Assembly: GCA_964058805.1 (NCBI GenBank)
Contig: CAXKVV010000040.1
Location: 558,001 to 622,000 of the forward strand
Length of the DNA stretch: 64,000 nucleotides
DNA from: Schoenoplectus triqueter
Lineage: Eukaryota > Streptophyta > Magnoliopsida > Poales > Cyperaceae
Reading direction: 5' to 3'
Part shown: piece by piece, positions 1 through 11,079 of the stretch
How the letters are laid out: each line of letters opens with the position of its first letter
Numbering within the stretch: position 1 is the first letter of the stretch
Notes under the pieces: generated by a model
What the model was told of the DNA's origin: nothing
Seen by the model: the letters and a program-made list of their open reading frames with translations, nothing else
The model's database searches: none
Translations under genes and position numbers: made by a program

Positions 1-440
1 AGATACACACCTCTTTAAACCTTTATTGATCTACTCCATGATTGATTTCTAAAATATTAATCTACTTAACAATTAAATAGATTAACATAAGATGTTATAC
101 CTCGCTTCCAAATTTCAATTGGAATGAAAATCGGCTTGTCTCGGAGCACCAAACGTCTGATGCCTCTGTAGGTTATCCACCAGGACTGACCAGAGAGCGG
201 TTTATTTCTTTTGCCAAAAATACCGTAAACCGCGGTTTTTCGCAAAAACACTATGCACCCGAGAAAAAGACGAAATAGTACTATTCACGACTCGTAGTAA
301 TTCTGTTTCACAAATGTGCAGAAATACCGCAACTTTCGTAAAAACACTATTCACCGATCCCGTGAATTCTGAAACAACCGTATACCGGGAGAGAGAAAGT
401 AGAACTGATTTGGTGTAATTTTCTCTCTCACCCCACCCCT

Positions 441-450
441 CTATTTATAG
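441..450 (-). promoter_or_regulatory. TATA box of the LTR-like block
   Basis: The minus strand reads CTATAAATAG followed by a GA-rich leader, the usual form of a plant TATA box. It directs transcription toward the window start, in agreement with the proposed orientation of the surrounding LTR-like block. Confidence 0.5.
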
Positions 451-488
451 CCAAATTTGGGATTGCAAAATTACCAAAATACCCTTGA

Positions 489-596
489 GGATGATGTCAT
501 ATATGATGTCATGGATGATGTCATATATGATGTCATGGATGATGTCATGGATGATGTCATATATGATGTCATGGATGATGTCATGCATGATGTCAT
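489..596. repeat. 12-bp minisatellite, nine units
   Basis: Nine head-to-tail units of NNATGATGTCAT, where NN is GG, AT or GC. Apart from those two variable bases the units are identical, so the array is young or homogenised. It lies upstream of the minus-strand TATA box at 441-450. Each unit holds TGATGTCA, one base from the bZIP/CRE-like TGACGTCA, so the array could act as an upstream enhancer; this is inference. Confidence 0.9.
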
Positions 597-1877
597 CTAA
601 GGTCCAAATTTACAAGTTTGCCATTGGGCTTTTGGCCAAATTACCGAAATACCCTTGGGCTTTTGGATTTTGGGCTTTTCTGATTTTGGGCTTTTAATTA
701 TTAATTAAGGCTTTAATTATTAATGGGCTTTTGGCCCATAATTCAAATCCATAATTAACATTTAAAATCCAAATCAAATATATATATAATTGTCATCTAC
801 AATTATATTTTTCTTGGTTGTTGTTTCGGCGAATTTATACGACGTGTCCAACACGTTATAAATTCAATCTGATTTTTGCTTCTTGTCATCTCTATGACAA
901 ATATAATTATATCATATATAATTAATTATAACCATCTTATTATTAATTATAAACAATTTATAATTAATCAATAAGATTCTCCGATTAACTCCTATACGGT
1001 GTGACCCGACAGGATCCGTGTTATGTTGGTAAATAGAGTTAAAACCCTTTTAACTTCTATAATCATAGGAGGCATCTGGCAGAATGCACTATGACCATCC
1101 AATTACACAGATGATGATGTACTGTATAATATCATGATCCAGTAAACTATTTACTTGTGTTTAATTCTTTTGTCTCATAGCTATCAGATCAGTTTCAAGG
1201 TAGGTATGTGTCATCCTTGCAAACTTAATCTTTTCTTGATCCTGAGTAAAATATCAAATATAATTACTCTTGTAATTATACTGCTAGCAGATAATCTTAC
1301 TCTATCAAGGGGCCCAGTGATGCTATAACTCATATAGAAATATGAGGGACAATAGTACTTTTGGCAAACCATCTCTTCCTCCGCATAAGTTATGTATACC
1401 GAAGAGCTACCTTTATAGTCATCTTTTACGGATAACGTTTGGTAGAAATCACACACATACATATCTTATGTAGGAAAAATGAATACCTCATACTTTAGAA
1501 TTTAATACTGAACGAAAACATTAATGACACGAACACAATTCCATTTAATGTTTCATTCGGGGTCTATCAAATACGATGTTCCTAGAACATCTATTTATGT
1601 GATTAAAATGACAACTCTTTGTCTATGGTCTGTAAAACTTGATCATCATTTAATCCACATACTAACCTGATAACGGTTAATTAGTGTTCCTGCTAATTAC
1701 CTTGGTTAGTGACTTTTAAGAGTATATTCTAAATTATGAAGTTTCACAATTCCAGTCATGAACTCGGAATGATTCATAAATTCAATAATACTCAAGGAAA
1801 CAAAACATCGTTTAAATATCTAATTCATGAACAAAGCTTTATATAACAAATTTATCGTATTATTGACTTCAAGATTA

Positions 1878-3071
1878 TTACAAACTAACATATGTCCCAT
1901 CTTTCAACTTAATCAAAATGTTACCTTCACCTTCTACACGCACTTTGGAGGCATCACCAAAAGAAATATGGTCATTTGCTACTTCCTTCAATTCGGTGAA
2001 CATATGCTTGTAGCCGCACATGTGGTTGCTTGCACCCGTGTCAAGGTACCAAACATTCTCCTTCTCGGGACCATTCTCCTTGTTAGCCAATAACACCACA
2101 TCATTATTCTCGACTTCCTCCTTGGCTACAAAATTAGCATTCTCCTCCACCTTCTTCTCGGAATAACATTCACTTGCATAATGACCATATTTATCATAAT
2201 TATAACAATCAACATTGTACCTATTTGATCGGCCGCCTCTTCCACGACCGCGTCCTCTACCGCGTGTATAGTTGTTCTTGTTGTTACTTCTTTCATCATT
2301 TTCACCTTGTCCACGACCTTCTCCTCGTCCTTGGCCACGCCCACGGCCTCGACCTCGGCCTCTTCCTCGTCCTTGACCTCGGCCTCCTTTGTCGTTTCCC
2401 TTTTGATTAAAGGAAAATTTTGCTTGCAATGCTTGATCCACCGGCTCTTGTTGGCTTCTCTTCATTCTTTCCTCATGTGTTAACAAAGACCCATTCAACT
2501 CATCAACCGTCATGGACTCAAGGTCCTTCGATTCTTCAATTGCCACCACAATATGGTTGAATTTCGGATTGAGAGATCGTAAAATCTTTTCTACTACTCT
2601 CACATCTTCTATTTTTTCACCAAGCCTCTTCATTTGATTGACCACCGCCAATACTCGCGTGAAGTAGTCTCCTATCGACTCACTTTCCTTCATCACAATC
2701 GACTCAAACTCGGCTCTTAAAGTTTGAAGCCGCACCTTCTTCACTTTTTCAGCTCCAACCACCGAATTTCTTAGAATCTCCCATGCATCTTTTGCTCGCG
2801 TCTCATTGGCAATTTTCTCGAACATGTCGTCATCCACACCTTGATGAATGATACTTAGAGCGCGTTGATCGTCTTTTCTCTTCTTTTGCAACGTCGCTAT
2901 TTGAGCCACCGTAAGAATGGTCTCGTCTTCGGAGGTTTCGTATCCCTTCTTGACAATGTCCCACAAGCCATGAGCAACAATGATAGCCTTCATTCGCAGC
3001 GACCATTTATCATAATTAGTTTTGGTTAGAACTGGATATTGGAAGGAAATATTTGAGGTTTTTGTGGTCAT
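1878..3071 (-). pseudogene. Copia-type gag-protease fragment (TNT1-like), truncated
   Basis: A 397-residue open frame with the order of a Ty1/Copia polyprotein. It starts with the plant gag (UBN2/DUF4219) region in residues 1-215, with motifs NYDKWSLRMKA and AWEIL. A long RG-rich tract (about 225-290) follows, then a zinc knuckle and the protease active site WYLDTGASNHM near 350. The knuckle reads CYNYDKYGHYASEC, so the second cysteine of CX2CX4HX4C has become tyrosine and metal binding is probably lost. The frame stops soon after the protease, at a junction with unrelated sequence near 1880; integrase, reverse transcriptase and RNase H are missing. The start is supported by the PBS and LTR immediately upstream. 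Confidence 0.9.
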
Positions 3072-3080
3072 TTGAACCTT

Positions 3081-3092
3081 GCTCTGATACCA
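3081..3092 (-). other. Primer-binding site (initiator tRNA-Met type)
   Basis: The minus strand reads TGGTATCAGAGC, the standard plant Copia site complementary to the 3' end of initiator methionine tRNA. It lies 3 bases inside the LTR end at 3096 and just upstream of the gag start at 3071, which fixes the element's orientation. Confidence 0.9.
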
Positions 3093-3095
3093 ATT

Positions 3096-3550
3096 TGATA
3101 GAATTAGAGGTTGGTAGATAAATGAGAAAAGATAAAAGAAAGGTGGATAAAAATAAGCAAATACTTTCTATTGACTCTTATAACTTTCTTGCTTACAAAA
3201 CAACAGAATACAACTCTTTATATAGACTAAACATCTAAGAAGACTCTAGAAATTCGTAATAAAAACATATAATAAAAATAGAATTCTAAACAACACTCTT
3301 TCAGCTGACCTCTGTCCACTAAAATCACCATAACTTTCTGTAGGGAACTCCAAACGACTTGAAATTTAAACCATTGGAAACTAGACTTCAATAGCTTTCT
3401 ATCCATAGGTCATACACTAAATTCCACGTCCATTTGCCCCTTCAAATACTGTCATTAATCAGCCTTAAAATTCTGCCAAAGTGCTGAAGCCAAAGAGTTT
3501 CCCTTTATTTTCTAATTTATTTAACTTTAATACTAAAATTAAGTTTATCA
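3096..3550 (-). mobile_element. 5' LTR of the truncated Copia element
   Basis: A 455-bp block placed directly next to the primer-binding site. On the plus strand it starts TGATAGAATT and ends AAGTTTATCA, so it has the TG...CA ends and short inverted TGATA/TATCA termini of an LTR. The boundary at 3096 is fixed by the PBS; the one at 3550 rests on the terminal motif alone. The partner LTR was not found in the window, so no target duplication can be checked. Confidence 0.7.
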
Positions 3551-5407
3551 AGCAGGACCTTTTATAATATTTTGGAATGGTTGGATTTTTCTTCTTCTTT
3601 CTTTGGTACTTTTTGTTTTCTCAGTGACATTTGAAAACCAAGATAGCTCCCTAAAAGATTATTATGTGTTGCTGCTGCAGGACATGTTAAATGCTCCCAT
3701 AATAGTGTTTGGAGAATGTGTGATGCAAATCACATTAATAGTATTACTAACTTGAAGATGCACCATTGTTGGATGTTAAAAGTAGATTGATGGATACATC
3801 CAATGGTATCAGTCCTTGGTGCATCAAGATTTCATGCTTGTCGAGAAAAGATGAGCTTCTATTTCTGATCGGAGTGCCTTCAGAAAAGCTGGGAGGGGTC
3901 TTCGTGAGCAAGAGGACGAGGAACAGAAAGATTCAGAGGAAATCCAAATTGGATTTGCTTTTGTTCAAGTTTTCACAATACAAATATTCAAATCCAAGTA
4001 CATTAATATTTAATAGCGAGGGCTTTTAGATAATTCCACTGGGCTTTCATCTTTGTATCAACGGTTTTGTTCTAATTATATAATTCCACTGGGCTTTCAT
4101 CATTCATATTTACTGTTATTGATTTTATTTCTCCCTCTTCATTTATCTTAATCAAATGGCTCATATATTTTTTCTATTTCTTTATTTAAAGAGTCCATAT
4201 AATATCTCTAAAGTATAATTTAATTAAAGACGTAATTCTTTCTATTCTTTCGGATAAATAATTCTATAGCTAATTTTAATACTTATCCTTAAACATATTT
4301 TTAGTATTTTGAAAAAAATATTTGTGTTAAAAAAATTTCTATCAAAAGTTATTTTACGGTAAAACGTTTTTATTTTAAATATCTAATTATTTATATATGA
4401 TATATTTTATTTCGGGATGAAAACTGACGAACAATTTTAGTCATAAGAAATTGTTCTTTTCGGATGTTTATATTAAATATTTTCACCTCGTAAAGAAAGA
4501 AGTTGAAAAAAATTAATGGCAATTGTTCATGAATAATAGATATTTTCTCTAGTTTTAACCAACGGAATAACTCGTCAAATATTCATGTAAGGATGTCTTT
4601 AGGAAGAAATTATAGAAATAGAATAGCGTAATGATATAGATATATATTTAACCAAACATGATATGGAAGGTAAACAAATAATTAAATGAAACATGAAAAT
4701 AACAGCAACAGCAACAGATATAATAATAGCCGCAGCAACAACCGCAATAGTAGTAGTAGGTGGGAATTTCTTGATAAATATTATTTTAACAATATTAATA
4801 ATTAATTTTATTTTTAAGATTTTTTTATAATTTATATGAAATTGATTGTCAAAATTATTAAAAATAAATAGTTGTTAAGGGATGGATCCTATCTGCTGCC
4901 ATAAATGCTACTGTTTGTCATTAATTTTAAACAATCTGATTTAATTTAAGCAGCTCAGATCTAAATAACAAAGAATGTTTTTTTTTCATCTATATGTCAT
5001 TGGTCCCACTTCCACGGGACATAAATAACATGGCAGAATGCTGGTCCTGTCCAAATGGACCAAATCAGAGATATCCATCCAAAATAAAATAGATAAATAA
5101 ATAAATGAGAAGGTTCACCAATCACCAATCACCAATCACCAGTGCAAAACGTGCCAAGTGGGGAATGGGACCCACTACACAGCTAATAAAACCGTCACCT
5201 ACTCACCTGAGAAGTATGACCGCACAAGTACAATGTAGAATCAATCAAGTAATTAAGCATTGCATTCACCAAACAGCTTGCTTTCTATTTCTAAGGTGGA
5301 ATTTTTCATTTTTGTGTCTATTCCCATTTTTCAAATGCCGCCTATGGGCCGTGACTATTTTGGTTTTTCAAGTCATGATCACTTGCTAAATATATGTGTT
5401 TATAATT
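3551..5407. other. Intergenic, no gene recognised
   Basis: AT-rich sequence without a convincing ORF. It holds a 21-bp direct repeat (starting TAATTCCACTGGGC) at about 4031 and 4081, a short CAACAG/CAATAG run near 4700-4760, and a small CACCAAT tandem near 5118-5145. Confidence 0.5.
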
Positions 5408-5417
5408 ATAAGTTATA

Positions 5418-5765
5418 GGGAGACAGCCTTGACAATTTTGAATAAATATGAAAATTTTCTAAAAAAAGAAAAAAATATAAATAAGTTTTTTAACTTACAA
5501 ATTGATAGTATTTTAAATTTTATATAATTTTATTATTGTTTGATAGTCCATTAAAGACTATCAAAATTTTATATAATTTACAACGATTTTAATTTAATAA
5601 CCTTTGATTGATTATTAAATAATAATAAAGTTGTATGAAATTTAAAACACTATAAATCTATAAGTAAAAAATATCTATAAATAATTTTCTATTTTTATTT
5701 TTTTTCGAATTTATTTAATAAATAATTGTCAAAATAACCATTGTCAAGGATCCTCCGCTAACTAA
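5418..5765. mobile_element. Mutator-like foldback MITE, copy A
   Basis: Non-coding, AT-rich element with imperfect inverted ends (GGGAGACAGCCTTGACAAT on the left; CGGAGGATCCTTGACAATGG reading in from the right) and a central inverted repeat containing TTTGATAGTC. The identical 10-mer ATAAGTTATA flanks it at 5408-5417 and 5765-5774, so the last base is shared with the duplication. It belongs to the same family as the elements at 21421-21789 and 28743-29131. A 9-10 bp duplication with G-starting ends fits Mutator-like elements. Confidence 0.75.
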
Positions 5766-6346
5766 TAAGTTATATTGATTTATGAATTGAAACAAACAAA
5801 AAAAAAGCAAGCTTAGTAGCTGTAAATGGTGATATTCATATCTGTACAAATGTACGGAGTAATTTTTTATTCGTGATTTCCTAATGCGTGTTTCAAAATT
5901 ATCATAATTTTGTTGAGATTTAGAATATGAAGACGTATAAATGTGAAACGGTCAAAGTCAAAACATTTAAAAATCAAAACAGGGTTGTAGGGTAAGATAA
6001 CGAAAACCTTTCATTTATATTCATATTCGGTAACATAATGAATTTTTTTTCTTATTCGTACTCATATTTAATAAATTAATAAAAATAAAATTGTATTCAT
6101 GTAGATCTTATCAAAAAGATATAGATGGATGAAAAGAATATTATTGGCAGCTCTAGACCGAAGATGCTAATTAAAGGGTGATTACACAATTTCGTCATGG
6201 ATGAAGGATGTATGTGAAAAGTGGCGAGACCCAAAACGGCCTGCTACTACTACAAATTGAAGGTTCAGTCAGGTTCAAGTCTTCAAGGCCATTTCAGTTT
6301 CACACTTTTTCTCTCTTGCTCTTGCATAAGAAAGAATAATAGAATA

Positions 6347-6510
6347 ATGGCGATGCTGCCGTCCATTAGATTTCCGATCGTGGGGCTGATCCGGACCATC
6401 GGAGCTCTTGTTGCGGCGGGGGTCCTGATCTGGTGCATCCATTTTCGCGGCGGCCTCGCGCTCTCCTCCGACGACAACAAGCTTCTCATTTTCAATGTAC
6501 ACTTCCAGCG

Positions 6511-6552
<42 letters not shown>

Positions 6553-9500
6553 ATAGAACGATTGTGGAGTTTTCGTAAATTGCTCCATTCAAGTAACAAT
6601 TTTCCACTCTTTGGTTTGCTGATCTTCATCTATGCTTTTTAGATTCAGGTGGTGACAGGGTCCACAGGGAGGTATGATCGTATTGTTTATTTTGGGTAAG
6701 ACAACAAAAATTGGATTTCATTTTCCTTCTTTCCAAGTCGAAACGAAGTCTCAAACTAATTCAATTTGTAAGACAAGTTCGGCTCTTGGGCAGAAGGCAC
6801 CGACTCCTTTTTTGAAAGCTTGACACTTTGGCAGTAGCTGTATTAGGGACGGGACCGACTTTAGGGAATGAAACTTACAATTGGAATTTCTCTCTTTTGT
6901 TGCTTTGAACTGTATCTCTTTACTAAGAAATTTGCAAAGCTCTCTATAGTCCGCTGCAAATTATTGTTGGAATTGAAATCATCATTGCAAAACATTAACA
7001 AAGAGTTTAACAACAACTGCAAATGTAATGTATATAGGACTATTTACTGACCATCTACCTTGAGGGCTTGAAAGATTTTTAATGAAAAGTTCTAATCAAT
7101 GGTAATAGTTAACATTTCCACTTGTCTTGAAAATTACACAATAATGAACCTAGAAGAGTTGGACAAATGATAAAACAAACAAAGACCTCCACAAAAGCAC
7201 CAAGCCTCAGTTAATCTCTTTCTCTCTCACTGTAAAACCTTCCACTCTGAACTCAGGGGTTTTTGTAGCAGAAGAGGCCGTCTCTACTTTGAGTAAATAT
7301 CCAGGAGGCAGTAAATTTATAAAAAATGGAGGGGGAAGAATTGTTGGGATGTGCGGGTTGTAGGGTCTATCAGGGGGTGATGCACAAAAGAAACCTGGGT
7401 CCACTTCGTCAGCATCCTGTCAATGAAATGTTAACCATGATGTTATTTCACACCATGTGACTTCAAGAAAATTTTGGGCAGGTAAAGAAAACATAATCTG
7501 AAACATGTACACGTATAATTACCCGGAGGATAGTTTGCTCAATTGCACTTATTTTGATTGGTATTGGGCAGTAAATTTGTGGATATTGATCATGGGGTGT
7601 GTTTGCTTCCGGCGCCACTTTTGTGCAATGTGCCATTTTTTTTTACTCGACAATGGCCTGAATTGAAATATCGAGTTCTTAGTAACTGTAGCAAATAAAT
7701 TTGGCATTTTTCAACCAATACATTCTCCCTATTTTAGAGAAATTTCCAACTTAACACCATTCTGAAGAAAGCTTGATAATGTTCCTGTTTGTTATTTTTG
7801 TAAGTATAGTATCTAAAATTCTAAATAACATAAATATACACTTAATTGATTTATTTTCACTTGTGCCGCGAGTACTTTTTGCGAGATTTCTCAAATCTAT
7901 CGATATCAAGATATGAGATGACAACACAATATTTGCATGTCGACTGTAGGTCCCAGTGTGCTCCTCTTTGATTCAGTTCAGCTGGCTTTTAAGATTTCTT
8001 TTAATTTTAAATTGTGATTAGTTATGAACAGTTTGAAATCTTAAAACATACCTTGTTTGATCCCTTGAGCATCTTCTCCTTTTTTCCCTGTCCACACCCC
8101 TTCTTTCTCTCTGAAAACCTTGGCAGCAGCTTTCCCAAGTATAATTTCCCCCCTCTCTCAATATCTTGGCAGCAGCTGCCAAGTATAATTTCCTTTCTCT
8201 CTAAGTGTGTTCCTGCACATCCAGATGAACTGATGCGGAGGCATTAAATAGGTGCCACAGAGAGATTGCTTTTCTTTCTTCCAAAAATCTCTTTTATCTC
8301 TAAGAAAGGGACAAAATTATAATTGGTCCTTTGCACTTTACTTGAACAAATGAATTTTATCTCAACGACCAGGTTAAAATGTGGCTGCTCAGATTAGACT
8401 TCATCTTTATCTCTCCATTATCTCTTTTTTTTTCTGGTAGATTAGTTATAAGATGGTGGGATTGATTAAGATAATAGGGTACATCTGATTCTTTTTTATA
8501 TTTCTTATATTTTTTAGGTCCATCCTGTGCTAATGGTGATTGGATTTCTACTAATTCAGGGCGAAGGTTTGTGCCCTTTTCCTATTAATTCTGGCAAACC
8601 TTTAAATTAAAACACTTCAAAAAGATTATGGTTTTAAAGTGAATAGATAAAGTTTAGGTGCTTCTAGAAAAGCTTCATTTCCCACTTCTTTTTTTTATCT
8701 TTTACATGGAAGTTATGTAAATTGCTGACAAGATCTTTACACATGGCTCACAAATTTGATCTGACATAACTTATGGCCACCAGATTTTACTACTGTGGTA
8801 TAGGTTTGTTCATATGACAAAAATTTTGAGGAAAATATCACATTCTTGTGACGACTGAAATGAGTTTGGATCGAAGATTTTTGGTTGGCTAAATTGCGCT
8901 GAAACTTTTAAGTTCGATCATATAGCCCATCACATTTTTAATTTTTACAGTTCACCCATGAGCTTCTCAAGAACTGTTAGTAGCGCCATCAATAGAAAAT
9001 ATTATACCTAATGAGTAATGAAACTTAATGAACAATTAGTCAATTACTTGGAAAATTGTGATCATAACTTTTTGGGCTTCCATAAACTAATATTATTGGG
9101 ATCAGATTGCTTCCATACTTGCATGACTCACAACTTCTGAAAGCTAGAGCATTAGACAATTCTAGAGTTTATGATGATATCTGTAGTTCCAAATAGCAGT
9201 AGTTTAAGAGTTGGTGTTTTTTTGATGCAAATTGGTTTCTAGAATGTGGCTGGCTTTATGCTCTATATATATTTATTTTATTATCTTTTTGAGGGTGCGG
9301 TGATGGGGGGGCTAGAGATATAACTGAAAAAGAAAGATGATAAAGGAGTTGAGATCACCTCCTGCACAGGAAATTTATTGCACAGATCTGATCCATCTGT
9401 ATGCTTCAAGATCGTGCAAACTCAATCTGAACCTGCCTACAAATCAGTGGCGGATCCAGAGCTTGAGACAAGGATGAGCACAATAGAAGATAAACATATA

Positions 9501-11079
9501 TTATTAGTCATTACATTTTAAGCCTAGGCACTTCAATGCTAATATACTAAGGCTTTTGTATTTTTCATAGAAAAACATAATAATTCATAGCAATATTGAA
9601 AATTAAGGGGAGGCACTTGCCAACGCTTGCCCCTTAATGGATTCGCCCCTGCTACAAATCTATCATGCGGATCTATACATGAGAGGTGGTTACTCAGATA
9701 AAGGGCACAGGGAACTTGCTCAAACAAGAAGACAAGTCTGTACATGGAACAAAAAAAAAGAAAAAAAAAACTAAATTAAAATTTTAAATAAAACAATCTA
9801 TAAATAAGACTAGTCACTGATATCTTTGTTTGATTATTTGACCCCTGGATTAATGCCGACAGGGTCAATCTATTCTTTTGGTAATAAAGATGGCAATTTA
9901 AGTCTAAAGCTGTTATCTGCTTTTTCAAGTAAACAGATAGTTAAGAGTTTAACCAACTGGCTCACATTGTGGCCTACGGGTAACCTGGTTGAAAAGCTAG
10001 ATTAACTGTCGACATCTACTTGGTTTTTCCTAATTTAAATTATGCATCAATTTTTATTTACTGTTATTTCATGATGTTACTAATTGAGATCGGTTTTGCA
10101 ATTTACCCCAACAGTCATATTTTTCCTGGCATATATTTGCATTTGGAATGTCCCCAGTGTGCATATGTTGAAGAATTGTTTATGTCATTTCTTCTTAGAA
10201 TCTTACAAATTGTAATTGATTATTGTGCAGCTATATTAGCATACAAGACCTTGTCAGGGACCAAAAATTTCAGGAAATTTGTGCACTTAACATTGCAATT
10301 GGTGGCCTTGATTCTGGGGCTAATTGGAACTTGGGCCGCCTTGAAATTTCATAATGAAAGAGGAATTGACAACTTCTATAGTCTCCATTCTTGGCTTGGC
10401 CTTATTTGCCTCTTCTTATTTGCCATTCAGGTCTGTTTTTTTATTATTATTATTTTCCTGTAAATTGTATTAGTTTTGCTAGCTCTATTTCAAGTTTTGT
10501 ACCAGTGTTGCATGGAATGATATTGGGTTTTATGTTTTTTTTCATACTATTATTTTATTCTACATTTTATTGCTTAAGCTATAGCTTTTGTGCTAATCTG
10601 CCAAAATGGTATCTACCCTTCCAGTATTAAAAGTATTGCCACAGATTATGCAGTGGTATAATTGGAAATAAGTAATTGATAGCACAACAGCAGATATATT
10701 CGTTGAAACCTAATGTAAAACAATCTTAGTCAAAGATCTTCCATAACTAATCATACATCTTCTCTCCGTACAGTGGGGTGTTGGGTTCATAACCTTCTGG
10801 TACCCTGGTGGATCCAGAAACAGTCGAGCGTTTGTGCTGCCATGGCATGTTTTTGTTGGTGGGTACATTTATGTGCTGGCAATTGCAACCTCAATCACTG
10901 GTCTTTTAGAAAAGGCGACTTTTATGCAGGGTGCAAAAATGATATCTCACTTCTGCACTGAAGCATATTTAATAAATTTGCTTGGAATTCTTCTTGCTGC
11001 ACTTGGTGGAATTATTACTCTGGCCTTTATTAGTCCTGCGACTGCTAAAAATGATTCCTATAGAGGTATTTCCGAGTAG
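6347..11079 (+). CDS. CYB561: Cytochrome b561, ascorbate-dependent transmembrane electron carrier
   Basis: Coding exons 6347-6496, 8518-8566, 10231-10430 and 10774-11079 join in phase to 234 aa, the usual length of the plant family. Members carry electrons across a membrane (tonoplast or plasma membrane) from ascorbate to monodehydroascorbate or ferric chelates, through two haems b. The protein has the expected six membrane helices and four conserved haem histidines, H52, H85, H119 and H158. The ascorbate-side stretch AILAYKTLSGTK lies at 67-78 and the SLHSWLG motif at 117-123; WYPGGSRNSR at 142-151 is also typical. Exon 1 ends at AAT|GT and all introns are GT-AG. Introns 1 and 2 are long (about 2.0 and 1.7 kb). 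Intron 1 holds a CT/CA microsatellite and a minus-strand ORF scrap; intron 2 holds a hAT MITE. The gene converges on the DRB gene downstream. Which plant CYB561 subclass it belongs to was not resolved. Confidence 0.93.
6511..6551. repeat. (CT)n(CA)n compound microsatellite
   Basis: Perfect CT dinucleotides followed by perfect CA dinucleotides, just inside intron 1 of the cytochrome b561 gene, 14 bases from the splice donor. Confidence 0.95.
7207..7416 (-). pseudogene. Unidentified terminal-exon-like fragment inside b561 intron 1
   Basis: On the minus strand a good acceptor (TTGACAG at 7417-7423) opens a 69-codon frame running without interruption to TGA at 7207. It begins DADEVDPGFFCASPPDRPYN and ends EGFTVREKEIN. 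The composition (proline-rich middle, charged ends) looks like real protein, but I do not recognise the family. No upstream exon was found on this strand. It may be the 3' remnant of a gene caught in the intron, or chance. Confidence 0.3.
9445..9651. mobile_element. hAT-type MITE (207 bp) in b561 intron 2
   Basis: The left end reads CAGTGGCGGATCCA and the right end, reverse-complemented, CAGGGGCGAATCCA (12 of 14 match). The 8-bp direct repeat CTACAAAT lies directly outside both ends (9437-9444 and 9652-9659). Inverted ends starting CAG with an 8-bp duplication identify a hAT-superfamily non-autonomous element. It has no coding capacity. The perfect duplication shows the copy is not very old. 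Confidence 0.93.

Larger units (their letters stand above)
1..1882 (-). mobile_element. Long LTR-like end of a second retroelement inserted in a Copia gag-pol gene (partial)
   Basis: This block replaces the continuation of the Copia reading frame that stops at 1878, so it looks inserted there. Read on the minus strand it would begin TGTAATAATC at 1882, contains a clear TATA box at 441-450, and runs off the window start. It has no long ORF, which suits a long terminal repeat or the end of a non-autonomous element. No primer-binding site, second LTR or target duplication can be seen inside the window, so the element type is inferred only. It could instead be the decayed interior of the same element. 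Confidence 0.4.

Noticed and set aside
485..600. Possible CRISPR-like direct repeat array
   Set aside because: Contiguous units without spacers in a plant genome; an ordinary minisatellite.
485..697. Plus-strand ORF rich in methionine (MMSYMMSW repeats)
   Set aside because: It is only the translation of the 12-bp minisatellite; no start context, domain or splice support.
6275..6642. Several overlapping ORFs around the b561 first exon
   Set aside because: They run through the CT/CA microsatellite or are antisense shadows of the b561 exon.
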